Program-made: the position numbers and the translations under genes
Notes under the pieces: model-generated
The model's input: only the letters and a program-made list of their open reading frames with translations
Databases searched by the model: none
Told to the model about the DNA's origin: nothing
Assembly: GCA_030849805.1 (NCBI GenBank)
Contig: JASANZ010002251.1
Coordinates: 1 to 64,000 of the forward strand
DNA length: 64,000 bases
From: Sergeia podlipaevii
Lineage: Eukaryota > Euglenozoa > Kinetoplastea > Trypanosomatida > Trypanosomatidae
Direction of reading: 5' to 3'
Shown here: piece after piece, positions 30,425 through 42,726 of the stretch
Layout of the letters: every line of letters starts with the position of its first letter
How positions within the stretch are numbered: position 1 is the first letter of the stretch

Positions 30425-31702
30425 TTACTTGTCCTTCCCACGTGCCTTGCTGCTCTTTCTATACTGATCGAGCTCCTCATCCTTCTGCTTGCGTAGAGCA
30501 TCAATGCTTGCCTCACCATATCCACCTTCGCTGGTGTCGTACAGCTTCTTAATGAAAGGGTCATTCAGCAGTCGACCGCCCTCCTGCAACTTCTTGGGGG
30601 GAAACACCTCATCAAACGGCAACTTCCAGCGATCCAGCTCCGAGTCGCCTGTGCTACCGTGACTAGTTGAGTAATTAGTCATATTAGGATCTCCAATCTC
30701 AGCAAAGGTGTCCTTGTCGCACGTGAGCAGCACTCCACCCCGCTCGTGATCAAATTGAATGTTCTTGGGATCAAACGGGGCTTGGAATAGAATGTGGCTC
30801 ATCAAGGCCCGCCACTTGTTGCTCTCCTGCTCACATGTAAAGGCAAGATGAGCACCATAGAGGTGAGCGAGAAAGCGCATAGAGAGCGCCAGAGCCTTCA
30901 TCTGTTGTGTATCCCCTGCGAATTTATCTAACTTGTTGACCACCAACACCGTCGGCACACCAGACAGTCGCATCCGCTTTAAGTCTGGGTGGTTCTCTCC
31001 GACTGCCTTCTTCACACGCATAAGCATCTTATCCGGCGTGGATGATCCCTTTGCTCGCATCCGCTGCGCAATCTCGCCCACACGTCGGTCAATGCGCTTG
31101 AGCCAGTACGTAGCGGTCTCCCACGCGGTCTGCAAGCCCGTGTCAGAGGCATCCACCACCACAGCAGCAACGATGGCGTGAATGTTCTCGGGGGTTATCA
31201 CGACTTCAGAGAGCTGCGCCAGTTCGGTGCCTTGCGCGAGCTCCCAGAAGTGCGCCACTTGTGACACGTTTCGGTCGGAACGGCGAGCGAAGGAGTAGTC
31301 AAGTGCGGTGGTGGGCTTCACCTTTTTGTTACCGCCACCACCACCGCCGCCGCTGCTGCTGCTGCCGTTGTTAAATGATGAGTAGATGCGGTTCAACAGA
31401 GTCGTCTTGCCGCTCCCCGAGCTGCCAACCACCAGTAGATTGATCTCAGATATTTCAACGTTGCTGTCCTTCACGTTAGAAGTAATGTTCTGCCAAAGAT
31501 CCTTGGTAGGATCAATGGATACCTTTGGACCCGCATTCATCACATCCCCAAGGTCATGATCAGCTCCCGCCGACACCGGGGACGCGTACGGAGACTCGCC
31601 TGTGTTAACAGAATGCTCCGCCGCCGCTGCTTCGTCAGTCTCCTTCTTTGCGCGACTGACATCCTTCGAGCGGTCCTCGGAAGATCCCTGTGCTGCGCTC
31701 AT
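30425..31702 (-). CDS. Dynein light intermediate chain
   Basis: 425 residues. Light intermediate chains connect dynein-1 or the retrograde IFT dynein-2 heavy chain to cargo and complex partners. After an acidic, Ala-rich N-terminus comes DLWQNITSNV, then INLLVVGSSGSGKTTLLNRI with a Walker A motif GSSGSGKT (93-100). A Gly/Ser-rich loop interrupts the Ras-like fold, followed by ALDYSFARR, WELAQGTE, and VLVVNKLDKF with the NKLD base motif, in the order known for this family. FDPKNIQFDH and the C-terminal LLNDPFIKKLYD also fit. D1bLIC of the flagellar IFT motor and the cytoplasmic LIC cannot be told apart by eye, though the length and single-gene context make the IFT type a fair guess. It ends in TAA. 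Confidence 0.88.
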   Translation of the reverse strand: MSAAQGSSEDRSKDVSRAKKETDEAAAAEHSVNTGESPYASPVSAGADHDLGDVMNAGPKVSIDPTKDLWQNITSNVKDSNVEISEINLLVVGSSGSGKTTLLNRIYSSFNNGSSSSGGGGGGGNKKVKPTTALDYSFARRSDRNVSQVAHFWELAQGTELAQLSEVVITPENIHAIVAAVVVDASDTGLQTAWETATYWLKRIDRRVGEIAQRMRAKGSSTPDKMLMRVKKAVGENHPDLKRMRLSGVPTVLVVNKLDKFAGDTQQMKALALSMRFLAHLYGAHLAFTCEQESNKWRALMSHILFQAPFDPKNIQFDHERGGVLLTCDKDTFAEIGDPNMTNYSTSHGSTGDSELDRWKLPFDEVFPPKKLQEGGRLLNDPFIKKLYDTSEGGYGEASIDALRKQKDEELDQYRKSSKARGKDK

Positions 31703-31757
31703 TATACGCTGTTGGTGGCTGTGTGCTTTCTCTCTCTTTTCCTTTTTTCCTCAGTTG

Positions 31758-31759
31758 CT
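31758..31759 (-). promoter_or_regulatory. Predicted spliced-leader acceptor for the dynein LIC gene
   Basis: A sense-strand T/C-rich tract (about 31771-31790) leads to the AG in AAACAG, leaving a 55-nt leader. Confidence 0.45.
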
Positions 31760-34700
31760 GTTTTGTTTAAAGACAAAGAGTAGTGGAAAAAAAAAATCTT
31801 TTTTTGTAAAAATGAATCGGATGTTTGCGTGTCAATTTTCTGGCCTTATTCTTCAATTTTTACTTTTCGTGTGTTCAATCACAGCAATTGACAAAGTGGA
31901 AAAAGCGCTATATGCTGACTCACTACGCTATATCGAAATACGGCACACAAAAAAAAAAACCGCAGCTCCAGTGAGAAAGGTTAGTGGGACACAAACCACA
32001 CTGCAATACTGAAAGACCAGTAAAGGGAATATACTTAAAAAAAAAAAAAGTGAGTGAAGAAAAAAAAAAGATAATATAATTTAGTAAAAAGAGCAAGGTG
32101 ATGTGATTTAGCAGTGTAACAAAAAAAAAAAATGAAGAAAGCAAGAAAAGAACGGCAAGTTATAACCGTATCCTCTGCAGTTCTAACATCAAAGCACACC
32201 TGATATGACATCATGCATCAAGGAAACATAAGTATCGTTCTCCATGATATAATTATGTTGTCGTGTTTTCTTGTTGTTTTGTTTATATTCATGTTGAAAA
32301 GTGGAAAAAAAGAAAAGAAATCTTATTGAATGAATGATCAATTAAAAAATAAAAAGAGGGAAAAAGGTAGTTGGTCGCAAGCTGAAATCATGATATACAG
32401 AGCTTCATGCAGAAAAAAAGATATATATTTTTTAAAAAAGGTTGAAAAAAAAAAAAGAAGAAATAGATAAGAAAAAAAACGTGGTATGACGGACATGTAC
32501 TCTGTGTGCACCAATGCTGAGATAGACCAACAAAAAAAAAAAAAAAGATATATGTATATATGTAATACAATACATATATAAGCTGTCCACTGAATAGAGC
32601 AAAGAAAGAGCTAGCTGCAGTCAACGAGAGTTAAATTTTCATGTCTAAAGAGAAAATAAAGAGAGAAATTAGCCCGCCGCCCCCCCCCCCCTCCATTTGA
32701 ATGCCTCTCTTGGTTATGCTCTAGCTGTAGCTGTAAGGAGTAAAAGAAAAAAAAAAAATACAAAAAAAAGGATATAAAAAAATGCCATATATGCTGTTTA
32801 GAAAATTGCCTTTGTCTGTCCACGTCTGTGTTTTGCTACTGTCGTCACCGTCACTTTCATTTCTTCTGTTTGCTTCAGTTCCTACTCTTCTCTGTCACAA
32901 ACCCTCGTTTCCCTCCCCCTTGCACGTAACATGCGGGGGGATGGTTGAAGTACACATATTGCAATCTAATCACAAGGTGCAACCGCTAAAACGTCTTGGA
33001 AAGTCAACATACATATGAGTAATGCTTGGTAAACAGAGAAGGAAGCAACGAAAGACGGCGTTGAAGAAAAAAAAAACACTGAACAGAAAGGGTTAATATC
33101 TTAAGCAGCATGCCAAGCTTGCAGTGATACATACTTTTATATATGCATATACTGTAGAATAAATCAATTGGTAGGCCGACATGAAAATCCAGTGAAAAAA
33201 AAAAGAAGAAAAGGGAAGAGGTATATAGGGGGGAAAAGTGGTCTTCCTAGTATCAATGCATAAGCAAGAATAAGGCCGCCCACCGTTTAAAAATAAATAA
33301 AAATAAAAATAAAAAATATATAAAAATAAAACAGTCACTGTGCCCTTTGTTTGAGCAGCAGTGCAAATGACAGGTTCATATTTTTTCTCTTTTTATCGTG
33401 TTTATTTCAGTAAATTTCTTCCTTTTTCTTGTATTTTCTTTTTTTCTTTCGTGATCTTTACAAAATCCTATCACTTGCCTCCTGCAGCGGCACACCTTGC
33501 ACAAGTCTCGACTATCCTAAGCGTGAGTACCTCTTCACTTTCACACATATACACGTATAAGATGCTCTTACATGAGCCTCTTTCCTTTTACTTTTTTTTT
33601 TCTTTATTCATCTCTTTTTCTTTCTTTCTTTGTCCAGCTGTAGAAATAAGAGTCTCCTTGTCCTTCTCTTTATATATATATTTATATTATTTTTTTTTGA
33701 AACCTTACGTTTGCAAAATAAAAAAAAATAGAGAGAGAGAAAAAGGAAAAAAGGGGAGCCAAATATGATGGAAAGATTTGCAGTAAACCATATAGATAAG
33801 GGCACAGAACGCAAAGCAATTCATACCGTTGAATCGAGTACAAAGCTCCTCCAAAGAAAAAAAAGAAAAATAACAAAAAAAAAAGGGGGAAAATGCGTTT
33901 GAGAAGAGAGAGGTACACTCTCTCAATTAACAAGTTCCAGTCTAAGAAGAGCATAACGTACACACACACTCTCTCTCGTGTAAATAATCAATGAACTCGT
34001 AAAGGAGCACTACAGTAAGCGTATATATATACACTGCATTTTCACTTCTATACAAACAATTCAATTGTAATATATATAATACTTTCATGTGATAACAGGT
34101 GTTCTCAGTGGAAAAAAAGATTTCAAGTGGGAGTTCATTCGCTTCCTCCTTCTCTTTCATATTCCTTTTCTCTTCTCTTCCTCCGTCCGTTGCTACCGTA
34201 CAGATTGTCTCCATTAGTTGTATTGAGATGCCCAGTTATATTTAAAAAAAAAAAGGCGCCTACTTGCTGTAATCTTGTTTTTCCCCACTTCTTTCCGGCC
34301 ACATAATGAGCTCCGACTCTCGCTCTCTTGCGCACGCGTGTTTGCTTCGTAGCACCGCACTTGAAGTAGATAAGACGTTCCACTAAAATACGGCGTCTCA
34401 GCACGAACAAACTCACACACGCACAACCTGTAAATCTCCCATTTACGCGTAGTCGCAAGAAGCCATAGAGAAGGAAAGAAAAAAAAAAAGCACAAGTGTT
34501 CATTGGCATACGCATCTCTCATTCTGCATTTACTGCTATCCTGCAAGTGGCGTGGACTCAAAAAAAATTGAGGAAGCAAGCAGTAAAAACGAGACAAAAC
34601 ACATATCAAAAAAAAAGCTCATGGTGATACCCTGTGGTAACTGCAAGTAGCATAAGGGCCAACTGTTCGCCAGACTCTTTTTTTAACGTATGTATTGTCC

Positions 34701-35460
34701 GTATAAGTCATCTACAACGGCTACATATAGATATACACTTCCTCTTCCCCGAAAACACTGAAAAAAGAAAATCTTATCAAGAAAAAAAGCTAAACCAAGA
34801 AAAAGAAAAATGAAAGGGAAGAAGCCGCATTACTTGCTCACAAACTATTCTAAGCATTCCTTTGCGAGCAAACGCACAAGCACACACACACACACACAAG
34901 ACGCACATAAAGAGAGAGAGAAAGAGAGACGTGCACGTAGGTGTGTGCTCTCAGCAGCAAACAGGGTGGAGGACACAAAGTGTTCAACCTGTAAGCTCCC
35001 TTCATCTATTCATATGATCACACACACACACACATACATACACACACATACATACACATCCTCCACGTACGTCGTTGACATATAAAAAAAAAACCATAGT
35101 CAAGACGTACGCATAAAGTAAAAATAATAAAGCAAATATATATATATAAAGAAGAAACAATATGTTGTTTTTTTGTTTTGCTTTGTAAAAAAAAAAAAAA
35201 TCAAAAGCTGGTTTGCAAATAAAACAAAAAGAAAAAAAGTCGTAGTTACCAAAGGGTAGTCTACCAAACAAAAAAAAAAAGGAGCAAAAAAAAAATTTAA
35301 ACAAATTAAAAAAAAAAATATTAAACAATTAATACTCAAAATGTGCATCTTATATGGTGTGCGTGTCCGTAAAATCATAAGATAGTGGATTGCATATGGG
35401 GAGAGAAAAAGGGGAAAAAAAAAAAGAAAAAAGCGTTTTTCTTCCCAGTTAAACTTCCTG

Positions 35461-35499
35461 TCCGTGTGTCCGTGTGTGTCTGTGTGTGTGTGTGTGTGC
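35461..35499. repeat. (GT)n-rich microsatellite
   Basis: Imperfect then perfect GT dinucleotides within the long gene-free stretch. Confidence 0.85.
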
Positions 35500-35763
35500 T
35501 CTTCTGTCTGTCTCAACTTTTAGAAAAAAAAAAAAAAAGTACTCAAAGTCACTTTCGTGCAAAAGCTGTGTCTTCATCGTATATATATATAGAGAGAGGA
35601 GGAGGAGGGAGAAGGAGGGGAAAGAGAGAGAGAGATGTCACGCATTAAAATACCTTTTAGCAATTTGTGAGCTGTACGAGTTTGTTGTTTTGTTGTTGCT
35701 CGTCTTGCTCACATCTTTTTTTTTTTTGCTTTGTATAATTCTTTTTACTTATGGTACTTTCCT

Positions 35764-35788
35764 TCTCTCTCTCTCTCTCTCTCTCTAT
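35764..35788. repeat. (CT)n microsatellite
   Basis: About 12 CT units in the long gene-free stretch, reading (GA)n in the sense direction. Confidence 0.85.
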
Positions 35789-37480
35789 CCTTTTCTCATC
35801 CTGTGCATCTTTTAATGCTGGCGCAATGCAACGAAAAGGAAAAAAAAATTGTGTTTAAAAAGTTGTGGCAGAAGCGGTGTCGCACAAACATGTAAAAGAA
35901 AAGAGCGTCAGCACAAAGTTTTCAAAAAGCGGGAAAAAAGAATGCTCGTGTGTTCAAGATTCATTTTTCGATGAAAAAGGGTGTCCNCAACAGTTATTTA
36001 AAAAGGGGGGGATTATGGCTACATAAATAATAAAGAATGACGTAGAGAAGAAAAAAAAGGAGAGGAGTGCTGCTTTGAGAACCTTGTGACTCGGCATTAC
36101 CTCCATAAGACCCTCCTCCTCCTCGCTCCCCCTTCCTCAAGCTAAACTTTCCTTCTCTGCTCGAGTATGCCTGTCATTGATAGTTTTCTTTTTCATCACT
36201 ATTAATGCTTCCCATATATATGTTTCCTTCTTCATAGTTGTATTTGTTTTTCGTTGTTTTTTGTGCTGTGTATTTTTTTTAAGCTTCCCAAGGAGGTAAT
36301 AGTCACGAATTTCACCACTGTGAACCACTTCGTACTCACAGCAGCGTATGAGAACACACAAGCACACCCGCGCGAACGTAAAAAAAGAAGAAGAAGAAGA
36401 AGAGATAACTGTAACGTAGGAAGTAAAAGCAGTTATTATTTGGAGCCCAGAAGACGATTTTTAAAAAAAATGTAAGGCCACACATAAATCACTACAAAGA
36501 AAGAAAAAGAAAAAAAAAAGACATACTGATCATTAGCACATGAACGCAAAGAAGGTAGTAGTACTGATAAAAAAAAAAAAAAAAGATGTCATTAAAAAGT
36601 CGCAAAGAAAATAAATATTTCTAGCAATCTTCACGTAGCCACCTTTTCCCTTCCTTCACTCTTACTACAAAATGCTCTTGGCTGCAATCAGATTTAAAGG
36701 GTGCTTTTTTTCTCGTTTCTCCTCGTAAAAAATGCCTTGCTGTTGTTGGCTTTCGTTTGTTTGTATTTTCTGTATTTTTTTTTGTTAGTTCGTTTGTTTG
36801 TATATTGTTTTCTCCCTGATATTTTCCTTTCATTAAATGCTTTCTCATTTGATATTGTGTAGCAGCTCTTGTTGACTAATCCTGTTCGTCTTCATCTTTC
36901 AAAAAAAAAAGTTCCGCACACAAACTCTCCCAATATATCTTCTTAAAGCAACCGTGAGAAAAGCAATCAAAGGCAAAAAATATATATATCATTTTTATGG
37001 CCCAACACACAAAGTAGCATGTGCCTATATAGTTTTCGTGTTTGTTTGTTTGTATGTTGTTGATGTTGTTGATGTTTTTTTTTTTTTTGCGTGTGTCTCG
37101 GCACAGATGCGTAGCACAGCGATGGTCTTACAGCAGAAAAGAGAAAAAAAAAAAGTACAGACTGATAGAGCAATGATCTAGCACACGTGAAGCGCGCATC
37201 CATCCATCCATCTTGGGCTTATTCCTCCAAGGCTATCTATTCCTTACGCAGTATCGTGAAAGGATTGCATCCACTCTCTTCTCTCCCTCGCGTTTTACTG
37301 AGGGAAAAGTTTTAGTACGTCAGTAGGGCCTGTGTATATAAGTACGGACTACTCACTACTTTTTTTTCCTCAAGTTGATTTCTTTCATTGAAAAGGGAAG
37401 GTTTTTCCTTTTAAAATAAAAAAAAAAAGAGAAGAGAAGAGAAGAGAGGAGGCAATCTTTTTGTTTTTGCCTCTTCCTTG

Positions 37481-38836
37481 TTACTGCGAAGTGATAGGAT
37501 CAAAGAAAGTGATGCACAAGAATGCAGATTCATCATCGCGGTCGCACTCGTTGATAAAGAGCGGCGGGAGAACGAAGGTGCCCGTAAAGCTGGAGCTATG
37601 TCCGCAAGAGCTCATAGGCGATAGAGAAGTGTGCGCACTGCTACGCGACGACGTGGACAGTGGGCCCAAGGAGCAGGTATCCTCTGAGACAGAACCGTTT
37701 GCACTCGACGAGTTGCTCGTGTTGCACGGAAACGACGGCGCGCTCCAGCTCCACAGCATAAGTTCATCCTCGACCTCCTCCGTCAGCGTACACAGGCTCA
37801 AGTCCTCAGGCACTAAGTGGGGCTCCTCCACCTCCTCGGCGCGCAGGGTCGGAAGCAAAAATAGTGTGCCCTGGGCACGGAGGGTGTCCAAGAGCTGGCG
37901 TGCGCGCTCGCGGCGCTGACGCTGGCCTTCCTCAGCAGATGCCTTGCTCAGCTCGCGTATCATGCTGGTGTGGCTGCTGAACAGCGAGAGGCCACTAATC
38001 AGCTTCATCACAGCTTCCCTTCCGCTGAAAAGGTAGTTCTCGCCGTCCGCGGCACTGCTGTTAATCTCGCGGACCACCTTCTCAGCCAGCTCATGCCACT
38101 GCCTTTGGAGCTCCTTGATAGCCGCACGCTTGCGCTCCACCGCTGAAAGAGAGGGGAACTCAAGCAACATAGACACGAAGGATAGAGAAGACGGCAGCGG
38201 GGCACCGGCAAGAGGCTGCTCCACGGTGAAGCTCTCTGCCGACATCGCACGTAGGCGGCGCACATCACGCTGGCAAGCTTCACGCAATAGAGACTTGATA
38301 GCAAACTGAACCTGCTCCTCGGCTGCCGTGCTGCCTTCACGCATGCGCAACATCCACCGGCAGTGTGCGTCATCGTGGTACTGGTTCACCTGTTCCTTCT
38401 CATAACTAATCCACTCGGTTGAAAAGGGCTCAAGACGCATCGATGCGTGTATAGTGGAATACACAGTCTCGCTGGCATATAGCTCTGAGTCGTAGTCATA
38501 CGGAATGCAGTCCTCTTGACAAAGCGCCACCACAGGGGTTGTCGCGCCGTCCTCGCTAGAGCTGGTGATGCATCCGCAAAAGGTTGCGGCATCACTGAAC
38601 ACGTACTGACTACACATCTCAATTTCCTCTTCGTAATCATATGGGATGTACTCGGCCTGCTGCTGCTCCACTGGTCTCTGCTTCTGATGCGGACGAGTGG
38701 GGCGAGGCGTGGAGGGGAAACATGCATCATTCGCAAATGTCATTGAAATAGACATGTTTCCGCTGCTGCCCCTGCTCCGCTGCAGGTAGCTACTTGCATT
38801 TCCATCAAAAGGACTTGGAGTACTCGAAATTGTCAT
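37481..38836 (-). CDS. Hypothetical protein with repeated IPYDY motifs
   Basis: 451 residues from the ATG at 38836 (MTISSTPSPF). The frame is open another 123 codons upstream, but those are Phe/Lys-rich leader sequence. I do not recognise the family. Two copies of an acidic motif, IPYDYEEE and IPYDYDSE, lie about 60 residues apart in the N-terminal third, each followed by an aromatic and Ser/Thr pattern; they look like short linear binding motifs. A helical middle follows (EEQVQFAIKSLLREACQRDV, AAIKELQRQWHELAEKVVRE), then a Ser-rich, disordered part and a hydrophobic end. There is no signal peptide or membrane span. The base composition and lack of stops make it a clear gene. It ends in TAA. 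Confidence 0.75.
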   Translation of the reverse strand: MTISSTPSPFDGNASSYLQRSRGSSGNMSISMTFANDACFPSTPRPTRPHQKQRPVEQQQAEYIPYDYEEEIEMCSQYVFSDAATFCGCITSSSEDGATTPVVALCQEDCIPYDYDSELYASETVYSTIHASMRLEPFSTEWISYEKEQVNQYHDDAHCRWMLRMREGSTAAEEQVQFAIKSLLREACQRDVRRLRAMSAESFTVEQPLAGAPLPSSLSFVSMLLEFPSLSAVERKRAAIKELQRQWHELAEKVVREINSSAADGENYLFSGREAVMKLISGLSLFSSHTSMIRELSKASAEEGQRQRRERARQLLDTLRAQGTLFLLPTLRAEEVEEPHLVPEDLSLCTLTEEVEDELMLWSWSAPSFPCNTSNSSSANGSVSEDTCSLGPLSTSSRSSAHTSLSPMSSCGHSSSFTGTFVLPPLFINECDRDDESAFLCITFFDPITSQ

Positions 38837-41800
38837 AGATCGAAAAACGGAGGAAAAGAAGAAGATGCTATATAAATGCTGATTAGCTAAAAATTCTCGG
38901 GAGCAAGCAAAAAGAAATATAATTGGAACCGAGAGTGGGCTAGAACTCTTTTTATTTTTCTCTAAGAATTGCTTTTCCTTTTGCTTGTTCCTCCTTAAAA
39001 ACTGAAAAAGGTTCACCGATGTCTCGTGGTGGTCCGGAAGAGGGGCTCGCTCGCTTGATATTCCGTCTTGCCGCTTCCTTGAATATGACAGATTTAATAG
39101 GATGTCAAAGCAAACGGCTTTTGGTATCCCTTTAAATCTACAAAAAAAAGATTTTAAGAAAAAAGCAGAGTACGCCGACCAATAGGAGAGAAAAAAAAAA
39201 GTCACTGTTCACGAAACTGTGAGTGCACTTTTCTTTTCTTTTCTTCCGTATCAGCTGCTTTCTGTAGTTGATAGCAAGTGTCTTCTTCAACGTGAAACTG
39301 AGTTTCTCTTGCAAAAAAAAAGGGGAAAAAATATAACAAAAAAAAAAACTCCCTGACTCGTGAAGTAAATTGTCTCGCCCGTTGCCGCAGAACTCTTTTA
39401 AAACAGAATTTGAAAGTAAACAAACAAATTCACAAAGAAAATGGCGGCAAACACAGCAAAATAGACAAAACTAGTGATGATAAACTATTCAAAAAGAAAA
39501 GAACATATATATAAATATATATATAAAGCGTGGCCTTGCTTCGATATCTGCGAATACTGCTAGTAGACAACAGATATCTACACCAAGTAAATACAAAGAG
39601 AGAAGAAAAAAAAAAGGCGATGCGAGTGTATTTACTGTATGTATATCGCCTCCTTTGTATTTTTTTGGTAAAAACCCACAGTTTTTCCCCTATTTTTAGA
39701 ATGTAAAAGAGAGATAAACAAATATATACGTGGCACTCGCAAAATCCTAAGAAATAGCAGTTGACCTGTGAACTGAATTGAAAGAAAGAGAAAAATTAAT
39801 CAACTAGAAAAATAAGAAAATAAAAAAAAACACTCTTGTCCTTGCTGTGTAGAAAAACGATGCCAGTTGAAACCTGGCTACTCTAGGTGTTCCTACAGTG
39901 ACTCACAAAACTTGAGTAATTTTTTTTAAAAACTATTTTCTCTTTTCAACGAGAAAAAAAAAGTAACAGAAACAGCAGGTTCCGCTGTGATGTTCAATGT
40001 CACTCGTTTTTTTTGTTGTGGTTTTTTTTTCTTTTTACTTCTTTCAGTGTTGTTGATACGATCCTTGTAGAGCCGACAAAGAACAGTAGAGAAGCGAAAA
40101 AAAAAAAAAGGACAAGCTACTTCTTCGGATATGCAGATAACTATTCGTTTGTCTTTGCTGAGTGAGTACGGGGGAGGGCTTCAAGGAAAGTTCCCTTTAC
40201 TGCCTATATACTGACTGTTGACTCTATCCTCCAAAGAAAAAAAGGAGGACTACCTCGCAAGGTAGTTTGGGGCTTGTCCTTTTGCTTGCTCTCAACGAGA
40301 GAAAAAACAGAAAGGAATCGTAAAGTGAAGAGACTTCAGTTCCGCCTAACGTAGTGAAAAGAAAAGTGAGCAGGGTAGAATAAAATATAAAAAAAAAAAG
40401 TAAAAAAAAAGTAAAAAAAAGCACCCTTATCAAAAAAAAAAAGAAAAAAAGAAAAAAAAGTTAAAGCGTCTCTTCTGATTCAAACTACGTATCAACGTAC
40501 CGCAAAAAAGTGGTGTGTGGAGGAAGGCGTGTCCGTAGAAAAAAAAAAAAGAAGTTGCAAACAACCAAAAAGTGAAAAAAAAAATTTAAAAAAAAAGTGA
40601 AAAGTGTCACGATGGTGCCTACGTTGGCGCTGGAAGTGGATACTGCACGCAAATTGCTGTCTTTCAGATGGGGAAAGAAGCGCTCTGGGGGGCAAATGAT
40701 GCACAACAAACTTGTAAAGGAAAGGGAAAGAAAAAAAAAACTTTGTAGTGGGACCGTGAGATACAGGCAACACGAAAGATGTTCAGAACACCAACAGATA
40801 CTTCCTCAACTAGAACCCCTACCAACTAAGCGTGAGGGGAGAAAGAGAGAGAAGAAGATATCCAAATACTTTCTTTTTTTGGAATCAGAAGAATATTTTT
40901 TTAAAAAAAGGCCACACACAGATTCCTTTCTTTTTTCCCTCCTTAAGAAACAAATGGAGACTGATAGCACAAGAAAGCTTTACTAAGTAAGCAAAAGAAC
41001 AGGAGTAAGAGAAAATAACTTCCAACTGGAAACGGTTGATTGGTAAAGGCGGGTAGGGAGAAAAAAAGGACAAAGAAAATCGACGAGTTGCGCGAGGTCG
41101 TTCTAACAGTTGTTTCAGTCAGAACCTACACCACGCACAATCTTGGTCGTATACGTTGTGCTTTTTCTTCCTTACTATATTGCTATTGAGTTTTGTTTTA
41201 TTTGTGGTTTGTATTTTCCTGCGCTGACTTGCTAAGTGTGCACTTGCTGCTATGGCAACCCTGTTTCTTTAGAAAGAAAAAAAACGGCACTGTCGACTCT
41301 CACTTTGTTTGGTTTGACGTGTTCAATCAAAGAAAAGAAAAAAAGAGATGATGATATATACTGTATTTAAAAAAAAAGGAAAAAAAGATATATAAAAAAA
41401 AAGAAAAAAAAAACAGTATTGTGAAAGGATTTCAATGAAATCTCTACAAAAAAAATGTGAAAATGTGGGTATAAATAGTTTAAGAAAGAAAAAAAGGAAG
41501 AAGAAAAAAATGTGAAAACATTTAAGTTTAAGCTGTATCTTGATAATAATAATAAGATAGGTTTACCCCTAAGTAAAGGCGATAAAGAAAGTCCTCATAA
41601 ATGTGCAAATGCGTGTGTACCCAGTGCAGTTTTGAATAATAATAATAATAATAATAATCACTATTCTAAAAAAAAAAAAAATCGTTGCTGGCGTGGTTTC
41701 TTTGGGGAAGAAGATGCTAGCTAGTTCATGCATACACACGTGCTGGCAACCTTAAACGCCGCCCTCCACTTCCGTCTTCCTCGTTCTTTTCTCCTGTTCG

Positions 41801-42051
41801 TCATTTACCTCTCTCTCTCTGTGTGTGTGTCCTAACACGCTTCTCTACTCTTCCCCAATTCCCTTCTCCACTATCTCTCTACATAAATCAGCAAACGCTT
41901 AAAAGGCAAGAAAAAAAAAGTAAGGAATCCATCACATGCGCACAACACCAGCCCCCCCCCCTCCCCGCGCATCTGCAATACAGCTCTTCTACAAAAAGAA
42001 GAAAAGAAACCTCTCTTCAAATACATCTCCGTACGATACACATCGCACACC
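38837..42051. other. 3.2 kb gene-free spacer
   Basis: AT-rich, with dense A-runs around 40380-40460, (TA)n near 39507-39525 and an (ATA)n tract at 41635-41658. Frames are low-complexity. Contains the leader of the 37481-38836 gene and the IFT22 3' UTR. No gene seen. Confidence 0.65.
41635..41658. repeat. (AAT)n microsatellite
   Basis: About eight trinucleotide units in spacer. Confidence 0.85.
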
Positions 42052-42726
42052 TCAAACTTTAAACTTGGGGAAGTCCTCAGAGGCCTTCTCCTGCCTCAGA
42101 AGCTCCTCCTCCTCAGCATCCATGCGTGAAACAATAATCTGCTCCACAAGTTTGTCGAAAGCATCCTTGAAGTTATCGCTCTGGTAATCGAGCGAGGTCT
42201 CTATCACTTTGATTTTCTCCAGGCCCTTGGGCATGGCCGGCAGCGCGCTGGCCCCGGTACGCTCTGGTGGTGTAGAGTGATGCGCAAACACAAGCGCGTG
42301 CTTGCTAGGCACCCGCAGCGCAAAGTTGCCCTGTTCATCCAACTCATCCTGGTTCACTGCAAAGTTCTTGTGCCACAACGTAAGTTCTTTCTCGCCGTTC
42401 TTGACAGCCGGATTGAAGGCGAAGATGATGCCATCGGCGCCGCGGGCCACCGCGGGCCACCCGGCCTGGTGCTTGCTATTCCCACTCAGGTCCCACACCT
42501 GCACCACAACACGCTTCCTCTTGGCATCGCCGCCAGAGAACACGACGCGACGGTCGCCAATCTTCATGGCCTCTAGATCTAGTTCTGTTTCAAGAATGCG
42601 CAGAGGATTCGTCTCGTAGTACTTGCTCGTGGGAGTCTCTCGGGTGCCACAGAGAAAGTTCGCTAGCGTGGTCTTGCCGCTCTTAACGGGACCCAGCAAC
42701 AAAATTTTTACCTTCTCGTCGCTCAT
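42052..42726 (-). CDS. IFT22: Intraflagellar transport protein 22 (IFT22/RABL5)
   Basis: 224 residues. IFT22 is a small Rab-like GTPase of the IFT-B complex that carries cargo in the flagellum. The Walker A motif GPVKSGKT (12-19) is followed by TLANFLCG and ETNPLRILETEL, matching the family pattern of SGKTVLANFL and GVRILEFE. The G3-like WDLSG (78-82), the following W-PA and IIFAFNP, and VFAHHSTPP in place of the usual NKXD base motif are also IFT22 features. The tail is acidic. The ATG at 42726 is the only sensible start; an AG 9 nt upstream could be the acceptor, giving a very short leader. It ends in TGA. Confidence 0.93.
   Translation of the reverse strand: MSDEKVKILLLGPVKSGKTTLANFLCGTRETPTSKYYETNPLRILETELDLEAMKIGDRRVVFSGGDAKRKRVVVQVWDLSGNSKHQAGWPAVARGADGIIFAFNPAVKNGEKELTLWHKNFAVNQDELDEQGNFALRVPSKHALVFAHHSTPPERTGASALPAMPKGLEKIKVIETSLDYQSDNFKDAFDKLVEQIIVSRMDAEEEELLRQEKASEDFPKFKV

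Larger units (their letters stand above)
31703..37480. other. 5.8 kb gene-free stretch
   Basis: The longest interval without a supportable gene in the window. It is AT-rich with A-runs, (CA)n at 34881-34898, (GT)n at 35461-35499, (CT)n at 35764-35788 and several short (TA)n tracts. All frames give low-complexity Phe/Lys/Cys strings. A less AT-rich patch at about 34290-34480 has no recognisable gene or tRNA. One ambiguous base (n) lies at 35987, so assembly quality here may be lower. It must contain the long 3' UTR of the 37481-38836 gene. Confidence 0.65.

Noticed and set aside
34214..34609. Minus-strand frame in a less AT-rich patch
   Set aside because: No domain, flanked by A-runs, and no clear acceptor; noted only as part of the long spacer.
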